Below are positions 16,650-25,331 of a stretch of 59,541 nt of DNA, piece by piece; position 1 is the first letter of the stretch, and every line of letters starts with the position of its first letter. The translations under genes were made by a program, and so were the position numbers. The notes beneath the pieces were generated by a model. The model saw only the letters and a list, made by a program, of their open reading frames with translations. It had not been told where the DNA came from and ran no database searches. This DNA is from Dysosmobacter sp. (GTDB lineage Bacteria; Bacillota; Clostridia; Oscillospirales; Oscillospiraceae), in assembly GCA_026169195.1 (NCBI GenBank), contig JAPFEH010000080.1, positions 1 through 59,541 of the forward strand, in the 5' to 3' direction.

Positions 16650-17189
16650 TCAGCGTTCCAGTTCCCGCTGCATCCGGCTCAGCATGCCGGTGCGCTTCAA
16701 GATCAGGACAACGGCCACCCCCATGCAGCCGCCTACCACGGCAGAGGGCGTGTAAAAGGGAATATAATAAAAGGGAGATTGCGCGTCCAGCCCGTAAAAC
16801 AGCTTCATCAGCGGATACGCTGTCATTGCCCCCAGCACGCCGGTACCGATGATCTCTCCTGCCAGCACCGCCCAGACACTATGGGTCTTGCGGTACAGCA
16901 GACCGCCCAGAACAGGGCCGAACACAGCGCCCACGACCGCCTGAATGGTACGGCCGCTGAGCATCCGCAAAATTCCGCACAAAAATGCCGCTGCACACCC
17001 GTACCACGGTCCCAGCAGCACCGCCGCCACCACATCCACAAAGTGCTGAAAGGGCGCCATAGAGGGGAAATAAACAAATGTATTCAGCACAAAGGCAAGA
17101 CACGCCAGCATTCCCGTCAGCACCAGCTTCCGGGTACGAATCCCTCTGGAGCGACTCAGCACCGCTTCTTCTCTTCCCTGTTGGACCAT
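16650..17189 (-). CDS. thiW: ThiW family membrane protein, probable thiazole ECF substrate-binding subunit
   Basis: A 179-residue membrane protein with about five hydrophobic segments, of the ThiW S-component family thought to bring in the thiazole precursor through the energy-coupling factor transporter. The family-like parts are FVYFPSMAPFQHFVDVVAAVLLG and SGRTIQAVVGAVFGPVLGG. No ATPase or T component is encoded nearby, as usual for S components that share one module. ATG 17189 has GGAGG eight bases upstream; an earlier start would run into the riboswitch terminator. First gene after the TPP riboswitch. Confidence 0.9.
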   Translation of the reverse strand: MVQQGREEAVLSRSRGIRTRKLVLTGMLACLAFVLNTFVYFPSMAPFQHFVDVVAAVLLGPWYGCAAAFLCGILRMLSGRTIQAVVGAVFGPVLGGLLYRKTHSVWAVLAGEIIGTGVLGAMTAYPLMKLFYGLDAQSPFYYIPFYTPSAVVGGCMGVAVVLILKRTGMLSRMQRELER

Positions 17190-17225
17190 TTCACAATCCT
17201 CCCGCTTTCCATTCCAAATTTGCAG

Positions 17226-17264
17226 CAAAAAAGCGGGAGGCCGCCTGTTTGGCAGCTTCCCGCT
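17226..17264 (-). terminator. riboswitch-controlled terminator before thiW
   Basis: Minus-strand hairpin (17258-17264 with 17232-17238 plus inner pairs) is followed by six U (17226-17231). It lies between the TPP aptamer and the thiW ribosome-binding site, so TPP binding is expected to cause early termination. Confidence 0.85.
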
Positions 17265-17275
17265 ATGCTCATACA

Positions 17276-17368
17276 ATTGTGCATCCCTACGTTGGCATTA
17301 TCCAAATCAGGTTTCAGGGTCGAAAGTCCTACTTTCCTCTCAGCCTGTTTTACAAGCTCCCCCGCTAT
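17276..17368 (-). ncRNA. TPP riboswitch (THI element)
   Basis: The minus strand carries the full THI-box pattern in order: GGGGAGC, ACAGGCTGAGAGGAAAGTAGG, ACCCTGAAACCTGAT, then GGATAATGCCAACGTAGGGA. The CTGAGA and the ACCTGATCTGGATAATGCC-like block form the pyrimidine and pyrophosphate sensor arms. It controls the thiamine salvage operon through the downstream hairpin. Confidence 0.97.
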
Positions 17369-17381
17369 TCACTTGTCGGAG

Positions 17382-20300
17382 TCATTGTACTCCCTCGGTC
17401 TCGCGATTGCAAGTATTTTTTCTTCTTTTTTTCAAAATCAGCACTGCAAGGCCGCACACCAGTACAAGGGCCGCAATTACCCAGACGCCCGCCGCAGACT
17501 CTGCCTTTACCAGACAGATTTCCGCCGCGTCTGCCGAAAGCTCTACCCGCAGATAGCGTCCCTCCTGCGTCTCAGGCAGGCGCTGCCAGTTTCCGCCTTC
17601 CATCCGGTACCACAGCTCCGCCTTTCGCACATCGTCCGGCTGCCGGACTCTCAGCGCGGTAAATCCGGCGTTTCCATTGATCTGAACCATGCGGTGCAGC
17701 AGCATTTCTTTTCCTGCCGGTCCTTCGCCATCCGCCGCGGAAACTGAAAGCACCGCGTCCGGCGCGAAGGTTCCTTCCGCCAGAATCAATCCGCTTTCAT
17801 CCGACAGGGTCGTGACCCACGGTGTATAGACTGCCTTGATTTTCTCATCAAAGGTCAGCGCCGTCCGGTCAAATTCCTCCCACGCTCCATGGAATCCCTC
17901 TTTCTCCGGAACAGCCGGAATCGCCTCTTCGGAAATTCCATGTCCATAAACAAAGGGAACCTCCTTTACAATCCGGTCTTCTGCCATGAATGTCAGGGAA
18001 AATACAGAAAATTCCCGCGGCGCTTCCGGTGCGATCAGTGTCTGATAGTCCACCGGCTCTGCCTGCCCGGAATAGCTGATGCCATCGACTCCACCCAGTT
18101 CTTCACTGACAAAGCAATTATCTTTCAGCGTTCCCTGCGCTTCACCGGCAAACGCGCCGCAGTACGGCACCTGCCCGCTCCGCACCAGAGCCCGGCATCC
18201 GGTCAAATCCTCCGCCGAACCCGCAATGCCGCCCACATAGCTTTCACCGGTCAGATCACATTTCGCCCAGCACTTCCGAAGGGGAACCGAGGAGCGTCCT
18301 GCAATTCCCCCCACATAGGAACCGCCGGTGCTTTCTGCGCTTCCATACCCTTCACACCCAAGGACTGCACCAACCTCAGCCTTGCCGACCACACTGCCGA
18401 CACAGTCTTTCCGTCCGGTCACCGCCCCATGGTTGACACTGTCCCGCAGCACCGCATGGGTCAAATACTGGAAATCAGCAGACAGGTCTCCATCCTGACT
18501 GATATCGTCCTCAGGGTCAAAATCCAGTTCCACCGCCATGGAGCCTGTCACACCGCCGGTGTTGACATCGCCCTCCACGGTTCCGCGGTTGCTGCAATCC
18601 GCAGCTGTCCCCATGGTGATAGAATCATCCTCCTCTGAAGTATCCACCACCCGGTCCTGATCTTCTTCACCGCTGTCCCGCAGCAGGTTGGAGATCACGC
18701 TAAACTGATTGTTGACCCGCCGCAGCGATCCGCTCAAGGTATCGCCGGCAGTGTCAACCGTAGAATGCATGGACCTCAACTCCTGCGAGAGCTGGTCGAA
18801 TGTGGCGCTGAGGCTGTCTTCCTTTTCGTGAAACGCACTGTCCAGTTTTGGAAATTCCAGAGTCGGCTCATCTGCCTGTTCCTCCAGCAGATCTTTCAGT
18901 TCTCCCAGCGCATCCGTGATCAATGCCGCGCTGTCTGCCATGGCGCTCAGTGCCTTTTTGAAGGACTTGCTGCCGTCTCCGGCTTCACCCAGCGCCTCTG
19001 CCAGACTCTCTCCGGCATCCCGAAGATACCGCAGGGCATCTCCGAAAGACCTGCCGGATTGAAACAGTTTCCCAACCGCTTCTCCCAGCATCTTCCACGC
19101 TTTTTTCAGCGCTTCCTGATTTTGCATGTTTTCTCCGGCCAGCGCTTCCTTCAAAAGCGTTATGGCATTCTGAACATCACCGTTCAAAATCTCCGCCATG
19201 GCCGCCAGCGCTTCCCGCACCTGTGCAAGCTCCTCCTGAACCTGCGCATCATCCCAGTTCCAGTCCGGCAGCTGCTCAAGCCCGCCTAAGGCATCCATCA
19301 AATCCCCTACGGCTCCGGCTGTTGTTCCCAAAGCCTTTCCCAGCTTGAAAAGGGCGGATGCCAGCTGCACCAAAGCAGCCCGCGTTTCCTCGCTCAGTCC
19401 CACAGATCCCCGCAGCAGTTCCAGTGCCTCGGATACATCAGCCGCGGCATCCCTGATCTGGCCATTGGCCTGTCTCAAGGCCTCCATGGCTTTGCTGAAC
19501 GCACGCAGGGCTTCCGAACCGGGACCGCCGGCTTCCTCCAATGATTCCACGGTCTCTTCCAAGCGGGAAAGCGCTGTATCCAGCTTTCCGGTTCCCCGCT
19601 CCAAATTTTCTACAACCGGCACCGCATCATCCAGCACTCTGGAAATTCTGGCGCTGAGGTCGTTGACTGTATCTATGGTGCCATCTCCCAGATTCTCCAG
19701 ATCCTCCAGCAGACCGCTCACGTCTCCCCGTGCGCTGTCTGTCAGGTCTCCGATGGCTGTCAAATGGCCGGACAGCTGCTTTCGGGACTGGTCCGTATGA
19801 TCCAGTGTATCCTCCATCAAGCCCCATAGCACCGACAGCTCCTCGCCCAGCTGCTGCAGGGTATCCTTCTGAAAGCGCAGCTGCGTATACGGCTCCATCT
19901 GTCCAATGATGCCGCCGACTTCTTTCCGGCCCTGAATGGTGCCGTGGTTGGTGCAGTCGGTGACATACCCTGCCTGCCGTCCTGCAATTCCCCCCACATT
20001 ATAGCCGATATGGGGATAACCGACTTCACCAAAGTTCACACAGCCACGCAGCACGCCTTTGGAATATCCCGCGATCCCGCCGGTATCAGTACAGGCCGGG
20101 ATATTTTCCGTACTGTTCAGTTTGCTCCAGTCAATGTCATCCAGTTCCGGAGAGATCTCCCCGCTGCGGGTATTGACGGATGCCTGATTGGTACATTGGA
20201 TCACGCTGCCATAGTTTTCTCCCGCCACGCCTCCGGTAAAGTGCTCTCCTGAGACCACTCCGGAAACGGAACAGTTGATGATCTCTCCGGCAGCCTCATT

Positions 20301-20792
20301 GATTCCCGCAATCCCGCCTGTGCGGTCCGGTGCATCCACAACGCCGCTGAAACTGCACTGCGCAATGGTCCCGCGGTTGACTCCGGCGATTCCGCCGAAG
20401 CCTTTTCCGTTTCCTGATACGCTGACCGCTCCGGATACATTCAGGTTCTTTACGACGGCGCCTTCCTGAACATAGCGGAACAATCCGAAATGAGAGCCTG
20501 CTGCCTCCAGCCTCCATCCCCGGATCGTATGTCCCTGTCCATTAAAGGTTCCCCCGAACGTAGGAATTTCTGTTTCTCCTGTCAGGTCCAGATCACAGTC
20601 CAGCACAACGGTCTTTTCTTGCGACCACGTATCCAGACGGCAGTCACGCGCCAGTTTCTTCCAGTCTTCCACGGAGCGGATATGGATCACTCCGTCCGCC
20701 GCCAGAGCGCAGGGCGCCAGACAGCCTGCCAGCAGACAGAGACTCAGCATCCCCGCTGTCAGACGGCGCAAATGCTTATGGATTTGTTTCAC
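17382..20792 (-). CDS. large surface-anchored GLUG-repeat protein with central helical stalk
   Basis: A 1136-residue protein, not assignable to a named function. A signal peptide (residues about 1-32) precedes a beta-solenoid block with many GLUG-type repeats such as GGIAGVNRGTIAQCS and GGIAGYSKG (about 110-320). Residues about 330-740 are strongly helical and rich in Leu, Glu and Ala, with long heptad-like stretches. A second GLUG block follows (about 750-930), then Ig-like beta sequence, then one membrane helix (about 1102-1124) and a basic tail LKKRRKN. GTG 20792 has GGAGG upstream and overlaps the RND gene by 17 bases, so the two are made together. A stalk or adaptor for the transporter is an inference. 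Confidence 0.85.
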   Translation of the reverse strand: MKQIHKHLRRLTAGMLSLCLLAGCLAPCALAADGVIHIRSVEDWKKLARDCRLDTWSQEKTVVLDCDLDLTGETEIPTFGGTFNGQGHTIRGWRLEAAGSHFGLFRYVQEGAVVKNLNVSGAVSVSGNGKGFGGIAGVNRGTIAQCSFSGVVDAPDRTGGIAGINEAAGEIINCSVSGVVSGEHFTGGVAGENYGSVIQCTNQASVNTRSGEISPELDDIDWSKLNSTENIPACTDTGGIAGYSKGVLRGCVNFGEVGYPHIGYNVGGIAGRQAGYVTDCTNHGTIQGRKEVGGIIGQMEPYTQLRFQKDTLQQLGEELSVLWGLMEDTLDHTDQSRKQLSGHLTAIGDLTDSARGDVSGLLEDLENLGDGTIDTVNDLSARISRVLDDAVPVVENLERGTGKLDTALSRLEETVESLEEAGGPGSEALRAFSKAMEALRQANGQIRDAAADVSEALELLRGSVGLSEETRAALVQLASALFKLGKALGTTAGAVGDLMDALGGLEQLPDWNWDDAQVQEELAQVREALAAMAEILNGDVQNAITLLKEALAGENMQNQEALKKAWKMLGEAVGKLFQSGRSFGDALRYLRDAGESLAEALGEAGDGSKSFKKALSAMADSAALITDALGELKDLLEEQADEPTLEFPKLDSAFHEKEDSLSATFDQLSQELRSMHSTVDTAGDTLSGSLRRVNNQFSVISNLLRDSGEEDQDRVVDTSEEDDSITMGTAADCSNRGTVEGDVNTGGVTGSMAVELDFDPEDDISQDGDLSADFQYLTHAVLRDSVNHGAVTGRKDCVGSVVGKAEVGAVLGCEGYGSAESTGGSYVGGIAGRSSVPLRKCWAKCDLTGESYVGGIAGSAEDLTGCRALVRSGQVPYCGAFAGEAQGTLKDNCFVSEELGGVDGISYSGQAEPVDYQTLIAPEAPREFSVFSLTFMAEDRIVKEVPFVYGHGISEEAIPAVPEKEGFHGAWEEFDRTALTFDEKIKAVYTPWVTTLSDESGLILAEGTFAPDAVLSVSAADGEGPAGKEMLLHRMVQINGNAGFTALRVRQPDDVRKAELWYRMEGGNWQRLPETQEGRYLRVELSADAAEICLVKAESAAGVWVIAALVLVCGLAVLILKKRRKNTCNRETEGVQ
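17384..17412 (-). promoter_or_regulatory. promoter of the thiamine operon
   Basis: Minus-strand TTGCAA (17407-17412), 17-base spacer and TACAAT (17384-17389). It lies inside the last codons of the upstream surface-protein gene; the predicted start point is a few bases before the TPP aptamer. Confidence 0.75.
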
Positions 20793-23241
20793 GGGGAACC
20801 ACCTCCTCTGTCTGTTCTTTCACAACTCCCGTGTCTACCACAGCAGACAAGGTTCCATGGATGACACCGGTCATCTCTGCATCTACCACACCGTTGATAT
20901 ATCCGCGGACGCGTCCATGCACCGCCATGCTGCCCTGCCGCTCCGTGCGCTGCGGCAGCGGCACCTTCAGCGCGAAGGCAGTCTTTTCGATAATGGTATC
21001 TCCCAGCAGCAGGATCTGCGGGAGCACGCCCATGACCAGCAGCATGGAAATCAGAGTTCCGCGTCCCAGACATTCCCCGATCGCCGTAATGGCTGCCTCC
21101 GAGGTCAGGAAATAAATCAAAGTACCTGCCGCCGCCAGAATGCTGCCGGAGGTCACAATGGTAGGAAATGCAAGGTTCAGCGATTCTATCACAGCCTCTC
21201 GGCAGCTCATACGCTGTTTCAGTTCCATATACCGGCTGGAAATCACAATGGCATAGTCGATGTTGGCACCCATCTGGATGGAGCTGACGATCAAGTAGCT
21301 CATGAAAAACAGGTTCTTTTCCATCAAATAGGGGAACGAGAAGTTGATCCAGATACTGCCTTGAATCACCAGAATCAGCAGCACCGGCAGTCCTGCGGAC
21401 CGGAAGGTAAAAATCAGCACGATGATCACAAACAGCGCGGAAAGCACACTGATCAGGACATTGTCCCCCTCAAAAGACGATGCCAGATCATAATCGCTGG
21501 TGGAATTTCCAACCAGATATACCTGATCGTAGTACCGTTCTCCGATTTCATGGAGCGTGCCCAGATAGTCAAAGGTCTCCTGACTCTCCTCTGGAAGATT
21601 CAGATACACCAGAAAACGGCTGTAATGCTCTCCCGCCAGCTGCGCTTTGGCATCCGTCAGCTGCTGATACATATCATCCAGATCTTCCGCCATGTCCCCT
21701 TCCAGCGTGATGTACCCTTCCTCCTTTTGCTCATAAAGGAAATCGACCATATCAATGAGAGGAATGCTGTATTGGTCCAAATTGTTGACAATGTGCCCAT
21801 AGTCCTCCTGATCCGCGGCATAGGCACCATACAGCAGTTTGACCACTTCATAATCCATATTCAGGGTTTCCGCCAGCTGACGCGGCGTCAGGGCGTCCGT
21901 CAGCATATATCCGTCCATGGCTTCAACGTTGCCAAGGCCCAATGTACTTTTCACCTGCGGCTGCCGCTCCAGTTCCGCCAGCAGAGCCTGCTCTTTTTCA
22001 TAATCTCCAGCCGGCACCAGCATCGCCATCATATTGGTGCCGCCAAAGGTCTCCCGAATCGTCTGCTCGGCGATCTGATTGTCACTCTGCTTGAAGGTTG
22101 TCAAGGTCGAATAACCGTAAACGTAGGGGCAGCGGTTGGACAGCAGGAAAGACACCACCAGCACCACCAAAAAAATCGGCGGCACAAGGTAGCGGCTTTT
22201 GACCACCAGTTTTCCCCATGCGGTGATTTTGGGAACAAAGCTTTTATGCTGAGTCTTATCCATCCATTTGGAAAAGAGCATCAAAAGTCCCGGCATCAGG
22301 GTAAACACAGACAACAGGCTGAAGAAAATTGCCTTAATCAGCACAATCCCCATATCGTAACCGATCCGGAACCGCATAAATGTCATGGCAACCAGACCCG
22401 AAATGGTGGTAAGGCTGGAACCTGCGATCTCCGGAATCGATTTGCTCAATGCCGCAATGCAGGCTTCCCGCGCCTGCCGGCATTCCCGTTCCTCCGTAAA
22501 GCGATGGCACAGAATGATGGCATAGTCAATTGCAAGCGCCAGCTGCAGCACCACCGCCACCGATTTTGTGATAAAAGAAATCTCACCCAGCAGATAGTTG
22601 GTTCCCATGTTCAGCAGGGCAGCTACACCGAATGTCAGCATCAGCACGGGAATTTCCATATAAGTTTTGGATGTAAACAGCAATACCAGCAGAATGATGG
22701 CCACTGCCACCAGCATGACGATTTTCATTTCTCCGCCGATCGTATCGTTGATATCGCTGCCTACCTCACTGCTGATATAAAAATCAAAATCGCTCAGGCT
22801 CTGCCGCAGCCCCTCCATGGCAGTATTGCAGATCTCATCTCCGTTTTCACCGTCAAACGTCACACTGAACAGGGCCGCTGCCCCCCGATAGTACTCCGTC
22901 AAATCGGCATCTTCCTGTTCAGGGTCATAAAAATCCACAGAGGTCACGCCCTCAACGTTCTCCAATACCTCCTGCAAAGCCAAGGCACGGTCCAGCGTAA
23001 TATTGTCCACCATAACCTGCGCTGTGGCATATGTAGTAAATTCCTCTTCCATCAGTGTCAAACCTTGACGGGTTTCCGTCTCGGCGGGCAAATAGTCCGT
23101 CAGGTCACTGTTGGTCTGCACCCATCCGGAGGCAATCACGCAAAATATACATGCCGCCAAAAAAAACAGGAAGAAGATGTTGCGCTTATCCACAATAAAT
23201 GTGGCGATCTTCTCCCAGAAAGTCTGTTGTTTTGTTTCCAT
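20776..23241 (-). CDS. MMPL/RND-family transporter
   Basis: An 821-residue membrane protein with the two-fold RND layout: a first transmembrane helix, an external domain, five or six helices, then the same again from about residue 355. The core segments with conserved acidic and glycine residues are QLALAIDYAIILCHRF and SIQMGANIDYAIVISSRY. Family members export lipids, siderophores or drugs using the proton gradient; the substrate here is unknown. The C-terminal tail after the last helix is unusual, a short beta repeat (VHGRVRGYINGVV, then MTGVIHGTL). ATG 23241 has GGAG eight bases upstream. Confidence 0.9.
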   Translation of the reverse strand: METKQQTFWEKIATFIVDKRNIFFLFFLAACIFCVIASGWVQTNSDLTDYLPAETETRQGLTLMEEEFTTYATAQVMVDNITLDRALALQEVLENVEGVTSVDFYDPEQEDADLTEYYRGAAALFSVTFDGENGDEICNTAMEGLRQSLSDFDFYISSEVGSDINDTIGGEMKIVMLVAVAIILLVLLFTSKTYMEIPVLMLTFGVAALLNMGTNYLLGEISFITKSVAVVLQLALAIDYAIILCHRFTEERECRQAREACIAALSKSIPEIAGSSLTTISGLVAMTFMRFRIGYDMGIVLIKAIFFSLLSVFTLMPGLLMLFSKWMDKTQHKSFVPKITAWGKLVVKSRYLVPPIFLVVLVVSFLLSNRCPYVYGYSTLTTFKQSDNQIAEQTIRETFGGTNMMAMLVPAGDYEKEQALLAELERQPQVKSTLGLGNVEAMDGYMLTDALTPRQLAETLNMDYEVVKLLYGAYAADQEDYGHIVNNLDQYSIPLIDMVDFLYEQKEEGYITLEGDMAEDLDDMYQQLTDAKAQLAGEHYSRFLVYLNLPEESQETFDYLGTLHEIGERYYDQVYLVGNSTSDYDLASSFEGDNVLISVLSALFVIIVLIFTFRSAGLPVLLILVIQGSIWINFSFPYLMEKNLFFMSYLIVSSIQMGANIDYAIVISSRYMELKQRMSCREAVIESLNLAFPTIVTSGSILAAAGTLIYFLTSEAAITAIGECLGRGTLISMLLVMGVLPQILLLGDTIIEKTAFALKVPLPQRTERQGSMAVHGRVRGYINGVVDAEMTGVIHGTLSAVVDTGVVKEQTEEVVPRETNP

Positions 23242-23246
23242 ACCCT

Positions 23247-23537
23247 TCACTCCGTCCCGTCTGCACGCGATCCCGTCAGGCGCATATCTCCCTTTCCTGT
23301 ATGGACCATGCTGTCAAAGGCTCCCTTCCGAATGACCAGTTCCGCCCGCAGTTCAATCTTTCCCATGACAGAGTCCATCTGTCCCGTGAGGCGAATACGC
23401 TCTGCATCCAGCCTTTCCGCCTTTAACGGACTGCGGAACCCCAGCAGTTCCACGACTGCGCGGCCATCCCCCGAAAGCTCCAGCGTTCCCCGGCGGGGCC
23501 CCATCGGACTGTGCAGGGTAATTTGATACCGCTCCAT
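23247..23537 (-). CDS. small beta-rich protein of unknown family, first gene of the RND cassette
   Basis: A 96-residue soluble protein without signal peptide or cysteines. Short alternating hydrophobic stretches (YQITLHSPMG, GTLELSGDGRAVVELLG, RIRLTGQMDSVMGKIELRAELVI) suggest an all-beta fold. I do not recognise the family. ATG 23537 is favoured because GAGGAGG lies seven bases upstream; the ATG six bases earlier is too close. It ends six bases before the RND start, so a role with the transporter is likely. Confidence 0.7.
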   Translation of the reverse strand: MERYQITLHSPMGPRRGTLELSGDGRAVVELLGFRSPLKAERLDAERIRLTGQMDSVMGKIELRAELVIRKGAFDSMVHTGKGDMRLTGSRADGTE

Positions 23538-23691
23538 ATCCATACCTCCTCATAATCAAATTTAATATACGCACAAATCCTCACTTTTTCCATAGACAAT
23601 CCGGCTGCATTTGTCGCATTATCCGGAACTTCACAAAAAATTTACAGTTCCCCCTTTCACAGTCTGTTATACTGGCACTTGAGGTGATATC

Positions 23692-24330
23692 ATGGAGGAC
23701 TCCATCCGCGCTGACCAGACAAAACATCTTCTAACAGACTCTCTGAAGCGGTTGATGGCGCAAAAGCCACTGAATAAAATATCAATCCGTGAAATCACAG
23801 AAGGCTGCGGGGTCAACCGCCAGACCTTTTATTATCATTTTGAGGATATTTACGATCAAATCCGCTGGATGTACCGTCAGGAAGCCCTGAAGCTTCTGGA
23901 CCAGCAGGAAGGCGTTTTGGTCTGGCAGGATGGCTTGCTGCAGCTGTTCCATTATCTGGAGGAAAATTATGCTGTCTGCCGGTGCGTCCTGCATTCGATG
24001 GGGCATGAACATCTGCGCAGCTTTTTTAAGACTGACATCTACGAAATCGTTCATAAGGTCATCCAATATATGACGTCAGACCTGAATATCTGTGAAACAG
24101 AAAAAGATATCCTGACTCATTTTTACGTCTCCGCCCTGTCCGGAATTGTGGAAAACTGGCTGATGGGAGAGCTTCCTTATACACCGGAAACGCTGGTCAG
24201 CACCGCAGACCGCATCATTCAGGCCCATTTGCTCGGCGCTTTATCAGCCCCCCCTCAGCCGCCGGACAAAGGAACTCCTCCCAACCAAGAACTTCATCAT
24301 AAACGCAAAAACTCCGCTGCACCAAAATAG
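23692..24330 (+). CDS. TetR family regulator, DhaS-like
   Basis: A 212-residue regulator with a clear TetR DNA-binding head: LTDSLKRLMAQKPLNKISIREITEGCGVNRQTFYYHFEDIYD read in segments, with YYHF in the recognition helix. The C-terminal half is of the short DhaS-like type often found beside transport genes. It is transcribed away from the small protein-RND-GLUG operon, separated by about 150 bases, so it probably represses that operon. GAGGTGATATC precedes the ATG. The tail (about 25 residues) is proline- and lysine-rich and its last codons form half of a terminator stem. Confidence 0.9.
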   Translation: MEDSIRADQTKHLLTDSLKRLMAQKPLNKISIREITEGCGVNRQTFYYHFEDIYDQIRWMYRQEALKLLDQQEGVLVWQDGLLQLFHYLEENYAVCRCVLHSMGHEHLRSFFKTDIYEIVHKVIQYMTSDLNICETEKDILTHFYVSALSGIVENWLMGELPYTPETLVSTADRIIQAHLLGALSAPPQPPDKGTPPNQELHHKRKNSAAPK

Positions 24331-24344
24331 ATGCAGCGGAGTTT
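24309..24344 (+). terminator. bidirectional terminator overlapping the TetR gene stop
   Basis: A perfect 13-bp stem (24309-24321 with 24332-24344) flanked by A- and T-runs. Its left arm is inside the TetR coding region and the stop codon (24328-24330) is in the loop. It also serves the convergent HIT gene operon. Confidence 0.9.
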
Positions 24345-24375
24345 TTCCTTGATTATTTGTCTATTCCGGAAGCAA

Positions 24376-24714
24376 TCAGCCCGGAGGCCAGGTCATATCC
24401 CGACCGGAAAGCACATGGAAGTGCAGGTGAAACACACTCTGTCCAGCCTGCTCGCCGATATTGGAAACCACCCGGTAGCTCTCCAGTCCCAGCTCCCGTG
24501 CCAGTTTGGCAATCACCTCAAAAATATGCGCCACAACCGCGCTGTTATCTGCCGTTACAGCGGATACAGACCCGATGTGTTCTTTGGGGATCACCAAAAA
24601 ATGGGTAGGCGCCTGCGGTGCAATATCATTGAACGCATAGCACAGCTCGTCCTCATAGACCTTGCTGCTGGGGATCTCCCCTGCGATAATCTTGCAGAAT
24701 AAGCAATCAGACAT
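24376..24714 (-). CDS. HIT family nucleotide hydrolase (HinT type)
   Basis: A 112-residue histidine-triad protein that hydrolyses AMP-lysine and similar phosphoramidates. The start MSDCLFCKIIAGEIPS and the catalytic triad SVFHLHFHVL are both classical. The zinc-type CxxC of HinT relatives is present. AGGAGG lies seven bases before ATG. It is the last gene of a run alaS-cupin-hypothetical-HIT. Confidence 0.95.
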   Translation of the reverse strand: MSDCLFCKIIAGEIPSSKVYEDELCYAFNDIAPQAPTHFLVIPKEHIGSVSAVTADNSAVVAHIFEVIAKLARELGLESYRVVSNIGEQAGQSVFHLHFHVLSGRDMTWPPG

Positions 24715-24716
24715 AT

Positions 24717-25331
24717 TTAAGCCTCCTGTTCGTATTCAACCAGACAAACCTCTGCCGGACAGCATGCCCTGTCATTCCCGCAGCTTTCTGCCGCAGCAGT
24801 CTGCCAAGGCGGGACAAGGCCCAGTACCTCGTAATATTCCTCGGAAAAGTGCAGCGTTTCAGGATCGAACGCCGCCTGCTGCGCCTTGACCGCCTGAAAC
24901 GGATCCAGCGGTTGGATGTGAAAGGTCTCTGCCAAAAGCTCCAGCACCCTGTCCCGCTTTTGCAGGAATGCACCGCAGTCCGGCCAGACCTGCTCCGAGT
25001 TTTCTCTCAGCAGCGCCCGAAACTGCGCCTCCTCCAATCCAGCGATCTGGGCCAGAGGGCTGGTGCATTTACAATAGAGCAGGTAAGAAAGGAATTCCCG
25101 AAAATCCCGCCCAACCGGCAATACGAACGATCCTTCCTCCATCTCCGGCTCCACGCAGTACACGGCATCTTCCTCAGGAAGCAGTATAAAGTGGATGCCG
25201 TTCAGCCATCCGATGATCTCCGCTCCCTCCGGTGTGCAGAAATATGGCTCGCCACTCCCCTGTTCCAGTTCGATCAGGGCCCCGTCCACAGGCAGCTTCC
25301 TGAAGATCTGCACATCCTCCCGGCTGTTCAT
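24717..25331 (-). CDS. hypothetical protein, possible SMI1/KNR4-like fold
   Basis: A 204-residue cytoplasmic protein of unknown function. The middle (GIHFILLPEEDAVYCVEPE and DFREFLSYLLYCKC) weakly recalls the SUKH (SMI1/KNR4) pattern of a strand pair followed by an aromatic FxxFL helix; this is a hint only. The C-terminal third contains five cysteines, with ESCGNDRACCPAEVC. ATG 25331 overlaps the cupin stop (ATGA) and has AGGGG upstream. It lies two bases before the HIT gene, so they are cotranscribed. Confidence 0.7.
   Translation of the reverse strand: MNSREDVQIFRKLPVDGALIELEQGSGEPYFCTPEGAEIIGWLNGIHFILLPEEDAVYCVEPEMEEGSFVLPVGRDFREFLSYLLYCKCTSPLAQIAGLEEAQFRALLRENSEQVWPDCGAFLQKRDRVLELLAETFHIQPLDPFQAVKAQQAAFDPETLHFSEEYYEVLGLVPPWQTAAAESCGNDRACCPAEVCLVEYEQEA

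Noticed and set aside
20857-23526. 889-codon plus-strand frame.
   Set aside because: It is the antisense of the RND gene. GC-rich third codon positions remove stops in the opposing frame; no ribosome site or family likeness.
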